From DAIPJH01 sp036770365 (GTDB lineage: Bacteria; Pseudomonadota; Alphaproteobacteria; Rickettsiales; UBA998), in assembly GCA_036770365.1 (NCBI GenBank), contig DAIPJH010000013.1, positions 1 to 56,321 of the forward strand: a stretch of 56,321 nucleotides of DNA. The letters are read 5' to 3'. Numbering within the stretch: the stretch's first letter is position 1; each line of letters opens with the position of its first letter. Made by a program: the position numbers and the translations under genes. Positions 42,130 to 53,320 of this stretch are shown one piece after another. A model generated the notes under the pieces. The model was not told where the DNA came from. It made no database searches and saw only the letters and a list, made by a program, of their open reading frames with translations.

Positions 42130-42981
42130 ATGCAGCAGTTAAATCCCGCAGAATATCAATGGCTCATTCAAGCCGCGCTTACCGAAGATATTGGTACAGG
42201 TGACATCACAGCAGATTTGCTGATTCCTGAGGACCAGCAAGCGCGACTCGTGATGGTGGCGCGTGAACCATTGGTAACATGTGGCATCACCTTAGCAGCA
42301 CATGTATTCCTTGCCCTGCGTGATGATATTACCTGCACAGGATTAGTGGCTGAAGGGGCATATGTTGCAGCAGGTACAGCGATTTTGCACGTGGAAGGCA
42401 ATGCCCGTGCAGTGTTAGCTGCCGAACGCACTGCCTTAAATTTTATGGCTAGGCTTTGCGCCGTTGCTACCCTCACCCACCATTACGCTGATGCCGTCAA
42501 AGGCACAGGCGCAACCATACTAGACACACGCAAGACGCTACCAGGTTACCGCGCCCTTGATAAATACGCGGTGCGCATCGGCGGCGGCAAAAACCACCGC
42601 ATGCGCCTTGATGATGGCATTTTGATTAAAGATAACCATATTGCGCTATGTGGAAGCGTGAAGGCAGCGATTGCCAAAGCCCGTAACGGCGCACCACATT
42701 TGATGAAGATTCTGGTTGAATGCGATACGCTGGCGCAAGTGGTTGAGGCGATTGATGCAGGTGCGGAAATGATTATGCTCGATAATATGAGCTTGGAAGA
42801 TATGACGAAGGCTGCCACCCGCGCCAAAGCTCACCGTGTCACCACCGAAGCCTCTGGCAATATGACGCTAGAACGCGTACGCGAGGTTGCAGAAACGGGG
42901 GTTGATTATATCTCCGTCGGACGCCTTACCCACTCCGCCCCGAATGTCGATATTGGACTCGACACTGAACTCATCAGCTAA
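42130..42981 (+). CDS. nadC: Nicotinate-nucleotide pyrophosphorylase (quinolinate phosphoribosyltransferase)
   Basis: Converts quinolinate and PRPP to nicotinate mononucleotide in NAD synthesis. EDIGTGDITADLL, AERTALNFMARL, ILDTRKTLPGYRALDKYAVRIGGG (phosphate-binding Arg/Lys), IKDNHIAL, ECDTLAQVVEAI and EASGNMTLERV are hallmark stretches. At 283 residues it is typical. The frame opens at 42088, but the ATG at 42130 matches the family start. nadA and nadB are not seen. It ends at a bidirectional terminator. Confidence 0.95.
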   Translation: MQQLNPAEYQWLIQAALTEDIGTGDITADLLIPEDQQARLVMVAREPLVTCGITLAAHVFLALRDDITCTGLVAEGAYVAAGTAILHVEGNARAVLAAERTALNFMARLCAVATLTHHYADAVKGTGATILDTRKTLPGYRALDKYAVRIGGGKNHRMRLDDGILIKDNHIALCGSVKAAIAKARNGAPHLMKILVECDTLAQVVEAIDAGAEMIMLDNMSLEDMTKAATRAKAHRVTTEASGNMTLERVREVAETGVDYISVGRLTHSAPNVDIGLDTELIS

Positions 42982-43002
42982 CCCCTTTCCAATTGCTATA
43001 AA

Positions 43003-43036
43003 CAAAAAAGGCCTCACTAAAAAGTGAGGCCTTTTT
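43003..43036. terminator. Bidirectional terminator between nadC and the RTX gene
   Basis: AGGCCTCACT and AGTGAGGCCT form a perfect 10-bp stem with an AAAA loop, with A-run and T-run on the two sides. It serves both convergent genes. Confidence 0.95.
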
Positions 43037-43056
43037 CCTGAACATTCATTCAGATA

Positions 43057-46000
43057 TTAGAAAATAAAATCTGAATTATCCAATGACGCCAAATGATTCC
43101 CCGTAAGGGCAATGGCAAAGGTAGAAGCCGTATCCGTAATAATCGTATTACCACCTGAGACTGCCACATGAAGCTGACCAGCTACATTCCCCGTAGTTAT
43201 ACCACTAAAACCAAGCCCATGAACATCGATCTTATCCGCTCCATCCACGTAATCATAAATCTGATCACGCTCTGCGGTGGTAGAATCTGTCAGACTGGTA
43301 AATCTAAAGATATCAGCTCCAGCTTCACCATACAACGAATCACGGTTACCGCCTGCATTCAACGTATCACCACCTTCACCACCAAGCAATGTGTCAACAC
43401 CCGAACCACCAAAAAGTAAATCATTGCCGGCATCACCGTAAATACGATCACCGCTACGATCACCACCTTCACCACCATAGACAGTATCATCACCATCACC
43501 AGCTTCAACGCGGTCCGAACCAGCCTCAGCATAAAGTAGATCATTACCCGCACCGCCATAGATGCGATCATTATCTGCCCCAGCGTACACAGTGTCATTC
43601 CCATCATCGCCGTAGATAGTATCCAAACCAACACCAGCAGTAATGGAATCGTTACCTAACCCGCCATAAAGCGTATCATTACCACCGTCACCAGTAATGG
43701 TATCATCACCTTCATCACCAAAGACAAGGTCATTGCCATCTTCACCGTAAATCACATCATTATCAACATCATCAGTAGCACCTGTGCCACCACCTTCAAT
43801 GGTGTCATTGCCAGCACCACCATAAATGGTATCTTTGCCAAAGTCCGCTGTGATGCGATCATTACCATCTTCACCATAAACAAGGTCATCACCTAATTGG
43901 GCGTAAATAGTATCATTACCTGTACCAGCATGAATGGTATCGTTGCCGTCACCTGAGATCACAGAATCATTATCCGCACCTGCATCAACAGAATCATCAC
44001 CCAAACCACCAAGCAAAGAATCAACACCATTGCCACCCAAGAGTGTATCATTACCATCGTCGCCGTTAATTCTGTCATTGCCGTCACCGCCAACGATAGA
44101 ATCATTACCTTCATTACCGCTGATGGTATCATTACCAGCTTCCGCATAAATCACATCATCACCCAAACCTGCGGTGATTTTGTCAAGACCCTCTCCAGCA
44201 TAAATAGTATCATTGCCATCATTACCATTTAGAATGTCATTACCATTCTCACCATAGAGAAGATCACTACCCGTATCACCATTGAGTCGGTCATTATCAT
44301 CGCCACCATACAGCGTATCATTTTCAGACCCACCATTTAAGGTATCAAGCCCTGCACCACCATACAGCGTATCATTTTCAGCCCCACCATTGAGTAGGTC
44401 ATGACCATTACCACCAAGCAAGGAATCTTCACCAGATCCGCCAATCAAGGTATCATTACCATCACCAGCATCAACAGTATCCTTACCAGATCCACCATCA
44501 AGCGAATCATTGCCACCCAAACCTTGAATAAGATCATCGCCTTGCAAACCTTTAATGGTATCATCTTGATCAGAGCCTATTAAGGTATCTGCCGCATTTG
44601 TACCTACAATCGACTCACCCATCGGCAATAGCGTAATATTCATCGTTGCTTGCGCAAAACCGCCATGACCATCCGTAATGCGGTAAACAAAACTATCATT
44701 ACCAAAATAATCTTTCACAGGAGTATAGACCCATGCGCCCGCACCATTATCCACTAGCGCACCATGTGTTGGTCCTGTAACGACGCTATCAATTGACAAG
44801 GCATCCGTTGCATCAGCATCTGTATCATTCGCAAGTAAACTTGCAAATGTAATGACAGCCACCTCATCTTCATTAATAGTAAGCGTATCATCTACAGCCA
44901 CAGGCGTTGCATTAACTTGATTCACTGTAATGGCAACTGCTGCCGTAGAAGTAAGCCCATGCTCATCGGTCAACGTATAAGTAAATGCATCTGAACCATA
45001 GAAATTAGCATTTGCAGTATAGGTATATGTACCATCTCCATTATCCACAAGCGTACCCGCCGCAGGATTCACCGCAATGCCCGCAACCGAAAGGGTCGTA
45101 CCTGCATCAACATCTGTATCATTCGCAAGCAACGAGGCTTTGCTGATGATCAAAGGAACATTTTGGTCTGTGACAAAAGCATCTGCATAAGCAACAGGTG
45201 CATCATCCACCCCTGCCACAATAATGTTTACCACATTCGTACTTTCTAAACCAGATGCATCACGAATAGTGTAAGTAATGCTATCTGTCTCCACATCACC
45301 TTCTTGCAACTGAATGAAAATGCCATCTGTCGCTGAATAAGTGAACACCCCTGTTTGCGCATTAAATTCAACAGGTCCATTGGTCGAATTCAAATCCACG
45401 CTCACAATCTGTAACGCGTCACCATCTCCATCCGTATCATTCGCGAGCAAAAGTGATGCCATATTGGTCACAACTTGGCTCGGTGCAAGGAACAACGTAT
45501 CTACATTGGCAACAGGCGCATCATTCACCGAATTAACAGTAATAGAAGCCGTTGCTGTGGACGTCGCTCCAAGCTCATCGGTCAATGTATAAGTAAATAC
45601 ATCAGAACCATGGAAGTTCGCATTCGGGGTGTAGGTATAGGTATTATTCCCATTATCCACAAGCGTACCCGCCGCAGGATTCACGGCAATGCCAGAAATT
45701 GACAATACAGACATACCATCAATGTCTCTATCATTTGCAAGTAAAGAAGCTTTGCTAATAATCAAGGCCGCATCTTCATTAGTAGCAAAAACATCCGCAT
45801 TAGCTACCGGCGCGTCGTTAAGACCTGTCACCGTGAAAGTCGCAGTCGCGGTGCTTTCCGCACCTGCCGCATCACGCACAGTATAACGAAAACTTTCTGT
45901 CGTAATATCACCCGCTCTCAGTTGTGTGAATACACTATGATCCGCAGTATAACTCAAAGACTGAGTCGCCTGATTAAACTCAACACGACCATCTATCGAA

Positions 46001-49000
46001 TCTTCGTAGTTACCGACATCAATACTGACAATCTGCAAGGCATCACCATCCGCATCACTATCATTTGCAAGTACCAACGGCACAAGACCACTCAATGCTT
46101 CCCCAGCATTCAAACTAAATGCATCCGCATTGGCAACAGGCACATCATTCACCGAATTTACCGTGATGTTCGCCACCGCAGTCGTGGTCGCACCGACCTC
46201 ATCGGTCAAGGTATAGGTAAATGCATCAGAACCATGGAAGTTCGCATTCGGGGTGTAGGTATAGGTATCATTCCCATTATCCACCAGCGTACCCGCCGCA
46301 GGATTCACTGCAATATTTGCTATAGACAGCACCGCACCTGTATCTGAATCACTATCATTAGCTAGCAATGATGCTTTCGTGATAATAAGAGCATTATCCT
46401 CATCTACAGTGAAGGTATCATCTACTGCCACGGGCGCATCATTCACCACATTTACCGTGATGTTCGCCACAGCAGTCGTGGTCGCACCGACCTCATCGGT
46501 CAAGGTATAGGTAAATGCATCAGAACNNNNNNNNNNNNNNNNNNNNNNNNNNNNNNNNNNNNNNNNNNNNNNNNNNNNNNNNNNNNNNNNNNNNNNNNNN
46601 NNNNNNNNNNNNNNNNNNNNNNNNNNTATAGGTATCATTCCCATTATCCACCAGCGTACCCGCCGCAGGATTCACTGCAATGCCAGAAATTGACAAATGT
46701 GCGGCAATATCCACATCACTATCATTCGCAAGCAACGATGCTTTCGTAATAATAAGCGACGTATCTTCATCCATGGTAAAGGCATCATCCACGGCAACAG
46801 GCGCATCATTCACTGGATTTACCGTGATATGTGCCGTTGCTGTCGTGATTGCACCATGTTCATCAGTAACAGTATATACAAAACTATCAACGCCATGGAA
46901 ACCTGCATTTGGAGCGTTACCATACACGCCGCTATCATCGTTCACAGGGAATCCTTGTACTGTGACGACATCATCACGTGTACTAAAGTTCGCATTCGGA
47001 GTGTAGGTGTACGTACCATCACCATTATCTACCAGCGTACCTGCCACAGGATTCACTGCAATATTTGCTATAGACAATACCGCGCCCGCATCCACATCGC
47101 TATCATTCGCAAGCAACGATGCTTTCGTGATAATAAGTGACGTGTCTTCATCCGTAGTATAGTCCTCATCCACGGCAACAGGCACATCATTCACTGGATT
47201 TACCGTGATATTGGCTGTCGCTGTTGTGGTCACACCAAACTCGTCCGTAGCACTATAAGTAAAGGCATCCGTACCATTAAAGTTTGCATTCCCTGTATAG
47301 GTCAATGTGCCATCACCATTATCTACAAGCGTACCGTGCGCCGCTGTGCCAACAATCCCAGCAAAGCTCAAAACAGCACCAGTATCCGCATCCGTATCAT
47401 TAGCAAGCAATGATGCAACTGGAATCACCAACGACACATCTTCATCTGTCGTGAAGGCATCATCCATAGCAACAGGGGTATCATTCACCGAATTTACCGT
47501 GATGTTCGCCACCGCAGTCGTGGTTGCACCTAATTCATCCGTCAATGTATAGGTAAACGCATCAGAACCATGAAAGTTCGCGTTTGGAGTATAGGTGTAC
47601 GTACCATCACCATTATCCACCAGCGCACCCGCCGCAGGATTTACCGCAACACCAGAGATAGAAAGCACCGCACCAGCATCGACATCGCTGTCATTAGCAA
47701 GCAATGAAGCTTTAGTGATAACCACAGATGAATCTTCATCCACAGTATAAACATCCGCAACCGCCACAGGCGCATCATTCACCGAATTGATCGTGATAGA
47801 AGCCGTCGCACTCGAAATTGCTCCGAATTCATCCGCCATCGTATAGGTAAAGACATCTGCACCATGGTAATTTGCATCGGAGGTATAGGTATATGTACCA
47901 TCACCATTATCAACCAACGTACCATGCTGAACCGCGGCAGTAATATCCACTACATTCAATACTGCACCATGATCAACATCCACATCATTACCAAGCAATG
48001 ATGCTTTACTAATGATGAGACTCACATCTTCATCTGTCAATAAACTGTCTGCATTTGCAACAGGCACATCATTAACACCCGTTACATTGACCGCCACAGA
48101 TACGTTTCTAACTGCCCCAGATGCATCACGTACGCGATACGTAAAGCTATCTACCCCTGTCTCACCCTGAGCAAGCTGGTCAAGTGCTGCACCCGATGCA
48201 GAATAACTAAGAGACTGAGTCTGCGCATCAAAAGTGACCTGCCCAAGCGTTGGAAGTGTTGTAACAGAAGAGATGCTCAACGCCTCACCTTCAACATCAC
48301 TATCATTCGCAAGCAAGACAGAAACAAGATTAGCCGAGGTTTGGCCTTCAATAACGGTGACACTATCCGCACCGCCCACAGGTGCATCATTCACCGAATT
48401 GATCGTGATAGAAGCCGTCGCCGTAGAGGTCGCACCGAACTGATCGGTCATGGTATAAGTAAAGGCATCATCACCATGAAAATTGGCAGCAGCAGTGTAG
48501 GTATAAGTGCCATCACCATTATCCACCAGCGTACCATGCGCAGGATTTACAGAAATTCCAGAGATGCTCAGTACTGAACCATTATCCACGTCTGTGTCAT
48601 TAGCAAGCAAAGAAGCTTTACTAATAATCAGACTTACATCTTCATCTGTCACTACAGCATCGTTCACAGCAATAGGCGTATCATTAACACCCGCCACCGC
48701 CACATTCACGGTTGCTGTACTAACATTCCCGAAAGCATCGGTAACTGTGTAGGTAAAATGATCATTTAATGTAGCACCTTGTGCCAAATGATCAATGAAT
48801 GTACCATCAGCCGCATAACTAACTTGATGCGTCGCTGGAACGAACGTTACTGTACCCTTTGTACCAGTGGTATCCACAGATGTGATTGAAAACGCCTGTC
48901 CTTCAGGATCGGCATCATTTGCAAGCAGCGTTGCCGCAACATTATTCAACTGACCACCTTCAGACACAGCAAGACTATCGTCACCCACAACAACGGCCCT

Positions 49001-50251
49001 ATTACCTGCGAGCGTCACCACGTATGTATCCAAATGCGTCGTTGTCACTCCCGACACCAAATTCGTTGCCGCACTCGTAAAAATTAGCTTCGTGCCATCA
49101 TTTGAAAAGAATGGATTATCAAACGAAAAATTATTAGCTTGTGCGCCTGCCATGCTCGTGTTGACACGAATAATGCTGCCATCTACCAAATCTTTTACAA
49201 ACACATCACTTTGTGTATTCGTATCGCCACTCACGAGATTGCTAGCAGAACTTAAGAACGCGACTTTTGTACCATCCGGCGAAAATACGGCGTTCGTGCT
49301 ATCGGCGTTGCCAAGACCACCCGAAGCAGACGTTGACACAAGGGTCACCACACCTGTGGCAAGATTTTTTACAAAAATATCTTGAACGCCGTTGGTATCA
49401 CCACTTACCAAGTTGCTTGCTGTGCTGGCAAAGATTATTTTTGTGCCATCATTTGAAAAGAACGGTATGATGCTTGCACCATTAGCTTGCGTACCAGATG
49501 CATCCGTAGATAAACGCGTCACGACTCCCGTCGTTAAATCCTTCAAAAAGACATCAGAAGTACCGTTGTTATCCGTCGTAGTTAATAAATTCGACGCCGT
49601 ACTATGAAAAATAACTTTCGTGCCATCAGGGGAAAATACAGGTGCAAAGCTATTACCATTCGACAATACACCACTAGCAGATTGTGACACTGTGGTTAAC
49701 GCGCCTGTAGCAATATTTTTAATAACAATATCGCGCAGAACTCCCGTATCACCTGCAACCAAATTCTTCGCAAGCGTTTCAAAAGCAACTAGATTACTAT
49801 CAGGAGAAATATCGGAGCGATAACTAGAACCACCCGACGCGGCGTTACCAACAACACCTCCCTGAGTCTGTGAAATTAACGTCACAGCACCAGTGGTAAG
49901 ATTCTTTGCATACACATCAAACGTCGAAGCCGTATCATTCGCAACGAAGTTGGTAGAGGATGATTTAAACACCACCACATTACCATCATCAGAAACGGCT
50001 GAAAAAATATCTGAGGAATTACCGGCGACACCCGCAGCAGTCGAAGACACGAGGAATACTTGCCCCGTATTAAGATCTTTGTAGGCAACATCCGTCCCAC
50101 GCCCTACGCCAGAGCTAAGAATTAACGACATTGATCCATAGAAAAAAACTTTTGAACCGTCGGGAGAGAACCCAGACCCAATCACATCTCCATCTGCTTG
50201 CTCACCTGTTACTGAAACTGAAACGCGCTGAATATTGACGATATCTACCAT
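43057..50251 (-). CDS. Giant type I-secreted RTX protein with beta-propeller and tandem-95 repeats (interrupted by assembly gap)
   Basis: One gene split into two apparent frames by 100 N. Order from the N-terminus: seven TolB-like blades of about 60 residues (SPDGTKV... DVFVKDL... ), so a complete seven-blade propeller. Next come at least 14 cadherin-like/tandem-95 repeats of about 95-110 residues (VNDAPVA ... ASLLANDSDVD ... FTYTLTDE). Then about 47 calcium-binding RTX nonapeptides (GGxGxDxLx), and a serralysin-type C-terminal secretion domain (ADIFRFTSL ... DQIYDYVDGADKIDV ... NSDFIF). No N-terminal signal peptide is seen, as expected for type I secretion. The start has GGGGA upstream. Likely a surface or matrix adhesin. 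ABC exporter genes are not in the window. With minimal gap closure it would be 2373 residues. Confidence 0.9.
46527..46626. other. Assembly gap (100 N) inside a repeat unit of the RTX gene
   Basis: Exactly 100 N, the conventional mark for a gap of unknown size. It lies in a tandem-95 unit whose flanks are near-identical to the unit at about 46190-46290, so it is a repeat collapse. Filling it with the 27 bases found at the same place in that unit would put both halves in one frame. Confidence 0.95.
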
Positions 50252-50303
50252 AATTTTCCCCTAAAAGTTCCTTAAAATTGTACTAAAGATAACATCACAT
50301 TAG

Positions 50304-50318
50304 TTAATATAACATTAA
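50304..50318. promoter_or_regulatory. CtrA box upstream of the RTX gene
   Basis: TTAATATAACATTAA is a perfect TTAA-N7-TTAA, 52 bases before the start of the giant RTX gene, in a 234-base AT-rich gap otherwise without recognisable content. Confidence 0.55.
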
Positions 50319-50485
50319 TAACAGTTAATATAATTTATCCTAATATTATCTCAATTGGCGTCCCCACACCATCAACTTCCGCAGAAAAAGACACACCAGC
50401 AATAATCTATAAATTAATATATATCAAGAAATGTTTTAATTTTATGGCAAGATTCAGCTTTTGATTAATAAGAAAATATAAATAT

Positions 50486-51193
50486 CTACTTATTAACGAT
50501 ACGCAGCATCTCCTGCGCCTCTATACTCGATGGATTTTGAGCTAACGCAGCATTCAAATCGACTTTTGCCAAATCTAATTGATCCAAAAACATATAAATT
50601 TTAGCACGCAACACCAATACACGCTCGGCCATCACACCATAGCTCACCGCATAATCCATATCCTGCAAAGCAGAAAGCCCATCACCCGAAGCCAAATACA
50701 TATTCGCTCTATCCAACAAAATCTCTACGGCAGCGTTTTTGGCATAACTTGCATCTCCACCATCATCACGTGCCATAATCGCCAGTGCCAACGCATAACG
50801 CCGCATCGCTTCTTCCCGATTTCCTGCGAGATTCAACGCTTTTGCCGTTTGACGCAAAACATTAAGCTGCAACGTATAAGCATCGCTATCTTTCAGCACA
50901 CTCCACATACTATCGAGAGATTTTGCTGCCTGCGCATAACGCTTAAGCGCAAACAAAGAAATAGACTTACAATGAAGTGCTGATAGATCCTGAGGATTTT
51001 TTTTGACCCATGCATCAGCAAGTATTAATGCTTTCTCAGGATCTTTTTTGGAAGAAGAAGCACAACTCAAATAATCTTCGCTAGTGGTTTTAACCTGCAC
51101 AGTCGCAGACCACCCCTCACTCGCACATAGCGCACACGCCAATGCCAAGCCTAAACAACATACATGAATATAATCGACCCATCTCCAAAACAT
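50486..51193 (-). CDS. Exported TPR protein
   Basis: 235 residues. A signal peptide with a Cys-rich core (CCLGLALACALCASEGWS) is followed by tetratricopeptide-like helices through the whole mature part (DPEKALILADAWVKKNPQD, ALKRYAQAAKSLDSMW, NREEAMRRYALALAIM, GDGLSALQDMDYAV, LDLAKVDLNAALAQNP). It is a periplasmic protein-protein adaptor by fold; the partner is unknown. It lies downstream of and on the same strand as the 53-kb region's minus genes but is separated by a promoter region from the next gene. It precedes the RTX gene on the same strand by 234 bases, so a functional link is possible. Confidence 0.78.
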   Translation of the reverse strand: MFWRWVDYIHVCCLGLALACALCASEGWSATVQVKTTSEDYLSCASSSKKDPEKALILADAWVKKNPQDLSALHCKSISLFALKRYAQAAKSLDSMWSVLKDSDAYTLQLNVLRQTAKALNLAGNREEAMRRYALALAIMARDDGGDASYAKNAAVEILLDRANMYLASGDGLSALQDMDYAVSYGVMAERVLVLRAKIYMFLDQLDLAKVDLNAALAQNPSSIEAQEMLRIVNK

Positions 51194-51284
51194 GGGCGAG
51201 AAATTAACAGATTCTTCCCACGCATCAAGCGCAAGATAGCACCCTCGCAGGAGTTTTTAACGAATGCGATAAAATCGCCACGAA

Positions 51285-51300
51285 TGGCACAGTGATTGCA
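51285..51300 (+). promoter_or_regulatory. Sigma-54 promoter (-24/-12)
   Basis: TGGCACAGTGATTGCA matches the sigma-54 consensus TGGCAC-N5-TTGCA without mismatch. Transcription would begin near 51311, just ahead of the AAGGAG ribosome site of the lipoprotein gene. A small palindrome GCGAT-AAA-ATCGC lies directly upstream (51266-51278). Because the window encodes the sigma-54 activator FlbD, this may be a late flagellar-class promoter. Confidence 0.75.
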
Positions 51301-51325
51301 TAGGAGAAGCACGAAGGAGCTTTCT

Positions 51326-51766
51326 ATGCCAAAATATTTTTCTTTAGTATTCATCAGCCTGTTATCACTCACCGCCTGTGATCGCTTAGAACATAATGCA
51401 GGTACGCTCGGACGGAATGTCGAAGCTGGCTACGATAAAACACGCTACAAACTCTCAGACTATATCTACAGCCGTGACGCCGCATCACCCATGCCACAGG
51501 AAAATTACCAACTAGCTCAAACCGCCTATTGCTACAAACTGCAAACCGATATTGTCTGCTATGACCAACCCGTCGATCGCCTGCGTAGCCAGCTCATTGC
51601 TTCACAAAATAACAGTGGATTTGCCTATAACGATACAGTAGCAACACCTGATGAACATTCTACAAACACTCCAGCACCAACCATTGACAGTGTCACCGTC
51701 GGTGCAGCTCCAACCGTTGCAGCAAGCGACACAGGAACGCCAAAATCGCTTATGGCAGGGTTTTAA
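51326..51766 (+). CDS. Small lipoprotein under a sigma-54 promoter
   Basis: 146 residues. The lipoprotein signal ends in LTAC (Cys18 position), then a helical segment (DRLEHNAGTLGRNVEAGYDKTRYKL), two cysteines in AYCYKLQTDIVCYDQP, and a Thr/Ala/Pro-rich tail. Family not recognised. AAGGAG six bases before the ATG at 51326 decides the start; the frame is open from 51296. The only clear clue to its role is the perfect sigma-54 promoter in front, which ties it to nitrogen or, more likely here, flagellar control. Confidence 0.78.
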   Translation: MPKYFSLVFISLLSLTACDRLEHNAGTLGRNVEAGYDKTRYKLSDYIYSRDAASPMPQENYQLAQTAYCYKLQTDIVCYDQPVDRLRSQLIASQNNSGFAYNDTVATPDEHSTNTPAPTIDSVTVGAAPTVAASDTGTPKSLMAGF

Positions 51767-51836
51767 GAAAGACTCAATCCGCCTATACGAGAATAGCAAG
51801 CAAGAACACGTATTTCTAGTTCCCCGACCCAACACT

Positions 51837-53294
51837 CTAGGCAAGTATCTCCCTCAATAAATCATTCACCATCGCTGGGTTTGCCTGACCACCAGAGACT
51901 TTCATCACCTGCCCGACAAAGAAACCGAACAACTTGTCTTTACCTGAGCGATACTCCGCCACCTTATCAGGATTCTCATCGATCATTTTCTGAATCAACG
52001 CACGAATCGCACCATCATCAGTGACTTGTTTCAAGCCTTTTTCAGAGACGATGGTCGTGGCATCCTTGCCAGTCGCAAGCATATCATCCAGCACGTCTTT
52101 GGCAATTTTTCCATTGATCTCGTTGCTTTGAATCAACGTAATAAGCCCCGCCAACTGTTTCGCAGAAACAGGTGAGTCTTCAATTGCTTTATCCAACTTA
52201 TTAAGGCGACCAAACAGCTCCGCCGTCATCCATGTGGTCGCCAACCGTGCATCCGCACCCGCAGCAAGCAACGCCTCAAAATACTCTGCGTTCGCTTTAT
52301 CTGAAACAATAACCCCCGCATCATACGCATTCAAGCCAAACTCAGCAATATAACGCGCTTTTTTATCATCAGGCAACTCTGGCAGCTCCGCCAAGATCTC
52401 ATTGATAAGCTCTTCTGTAATTTCAAGCGGTAACAGATCAGGATCAGGAAAATAACGGTAATCATGCGCGTCTTCCTTCGAGCGCATCGTACGTGTTTCA
52501 TTCAACGCAGCATCATACAGGCGCGTTTCCTGATCGATTACCCCACCCGCTTCCAAGATCTCCACCTGACGCTGCGCTTCGTATTCAATCGCACGCATCA
52601 CGTTACGCATCGAGTTTACGTTCTTAATTTCGCAACGCGTGCCAAACTCCTGCACACCCACACGGCGCACCGATACGTTCGCATCGCAACGCATCGAACC
52701 CTTTTCCATGTCCCCATCGCACGTGCCAAGATAACGCACGATCGCACGCAGTTTCTTCACATACGCGCCCGCTTCTTCTGGCGTGCGAATATCCGGCTCA
52801 GACACGATCTCCATCAACGCAATGCCCGCACGGTTAAGATCAATAAAACTCATATCAGGACTGTGTTCATGCAGCGATTTGCCTGCATCTTGCTCAAGGT
52901 GCAAGCGCGTAATCCCAATATCACGTGTCGTGCCATCTGCTAGCTCGATCGTCAACACACCCTTACCCACGATAGGGTCAAGATATTGTGAAATCTGATA
53001 CCCTTGCGGCAAATCAGGGTAAAAATAATTTTTACGATCAAATACACTACGGCGATTAATTTGCGCTTTTAACCCCAAGCCCGTCTTAATGGCTTGGCGC
53101 ACGCATTCACGGTTAATGACAGGCAACATCCCCGGCATCGCAGCATCCACCAGCGACACGTTATGGTTAGGGTCTTTCCCAAAATCCGTCGGCGCACCGG
53201 AAAAAAGCTTCGACTTTGAGGTAATTTGCGCATGCACCTCCAACCCGATTACCAATTCCCACTGCCCTGTATTACCTTGAATAATGTATGTCAT
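51837..53294 (-). CDS. gatB: Asp-tRNA(Asn)/Glu-tRNA(Gln) amidotransferase subunit B
   Basis: Binds the misacylated tRNA and activates its acyl group in the GatCAB complex, which makes Gln-tRNA(Gln) and/or Asn-tRNA(Asn). WELVIGLEVHAQI, KNYFYPDLPQGYQISQY, DLNRAGIALMEIVSEPD, KGSMRCDANVSVR and RYFPDPDLLPL are typical, and the C-terminal GatB/YqeY helical domain is complete. AGGA six bases ahead favours the ATG at 53294 over 53300. It follows gatA on the minus strand. Confidence 0.96.
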   Translation of the reverse strand: MTYIIQGNTGQWELVIGLEVHAQITSKSKLFSGAPTDFGKDPNHNVSLVDAAMPGMLPVINRECVRQAIKTGLGLKAQINRRSVFDRKNYFYPDLPQGYQISQYLDPIVGKGVLTIELADGTTRDIGITRLHLEQDAGKSLHEHSPDMSFIDLNRAGIALMEIVSEPDIRTPEEAGAYVKKLRAIVRYLGTCDGDMEKGSMRCDANVSVRRVGVQEFGTRCEIKNVNSMRNVMRAIEYEAQRQVEILEAGGVIDQETRLYDAALNETRTMRSKEDAHDYRYFPDPDLLPLEITEELINEILAELPELPDDKKARYIAEFGLNAYDAGVIVSDKANAEYFEALLAAGADARLATTWMTAELFGRLNKLDKAIEDSPVSAKQLAGLITLIQSNEINGKIAKDVLDDMLATGKDATTIVSEKGLKQVTDDGAIRALIQKMIDENPDKVAEYRSGKDKLFGFFVGQVMKVSGGQANPAMVNDLLREILA

Positions 53295-53320
53295 CGTCAT
53301 TCCTAGTCCGTATCAATTTA

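Noticed and set aside
43330..44630. CRISPR-like regular short repeats
   Set aside because: The 27-base period codes for RTX nonapeptides in one continuous frame and there are no unique spacers.
43168..49823. Many plus-strand open frames opposite the RTX gene
   Set aside because: They arise from the biased codon use of the repeats and encode low-complexity peptides.
43057..50251. Two separate genes, one on each side of the N run
   Set aside because: The right-hand part has no stop and the left-hand part no start; both are halves of the same repeat unit, and a 27-base closure joins the frames.
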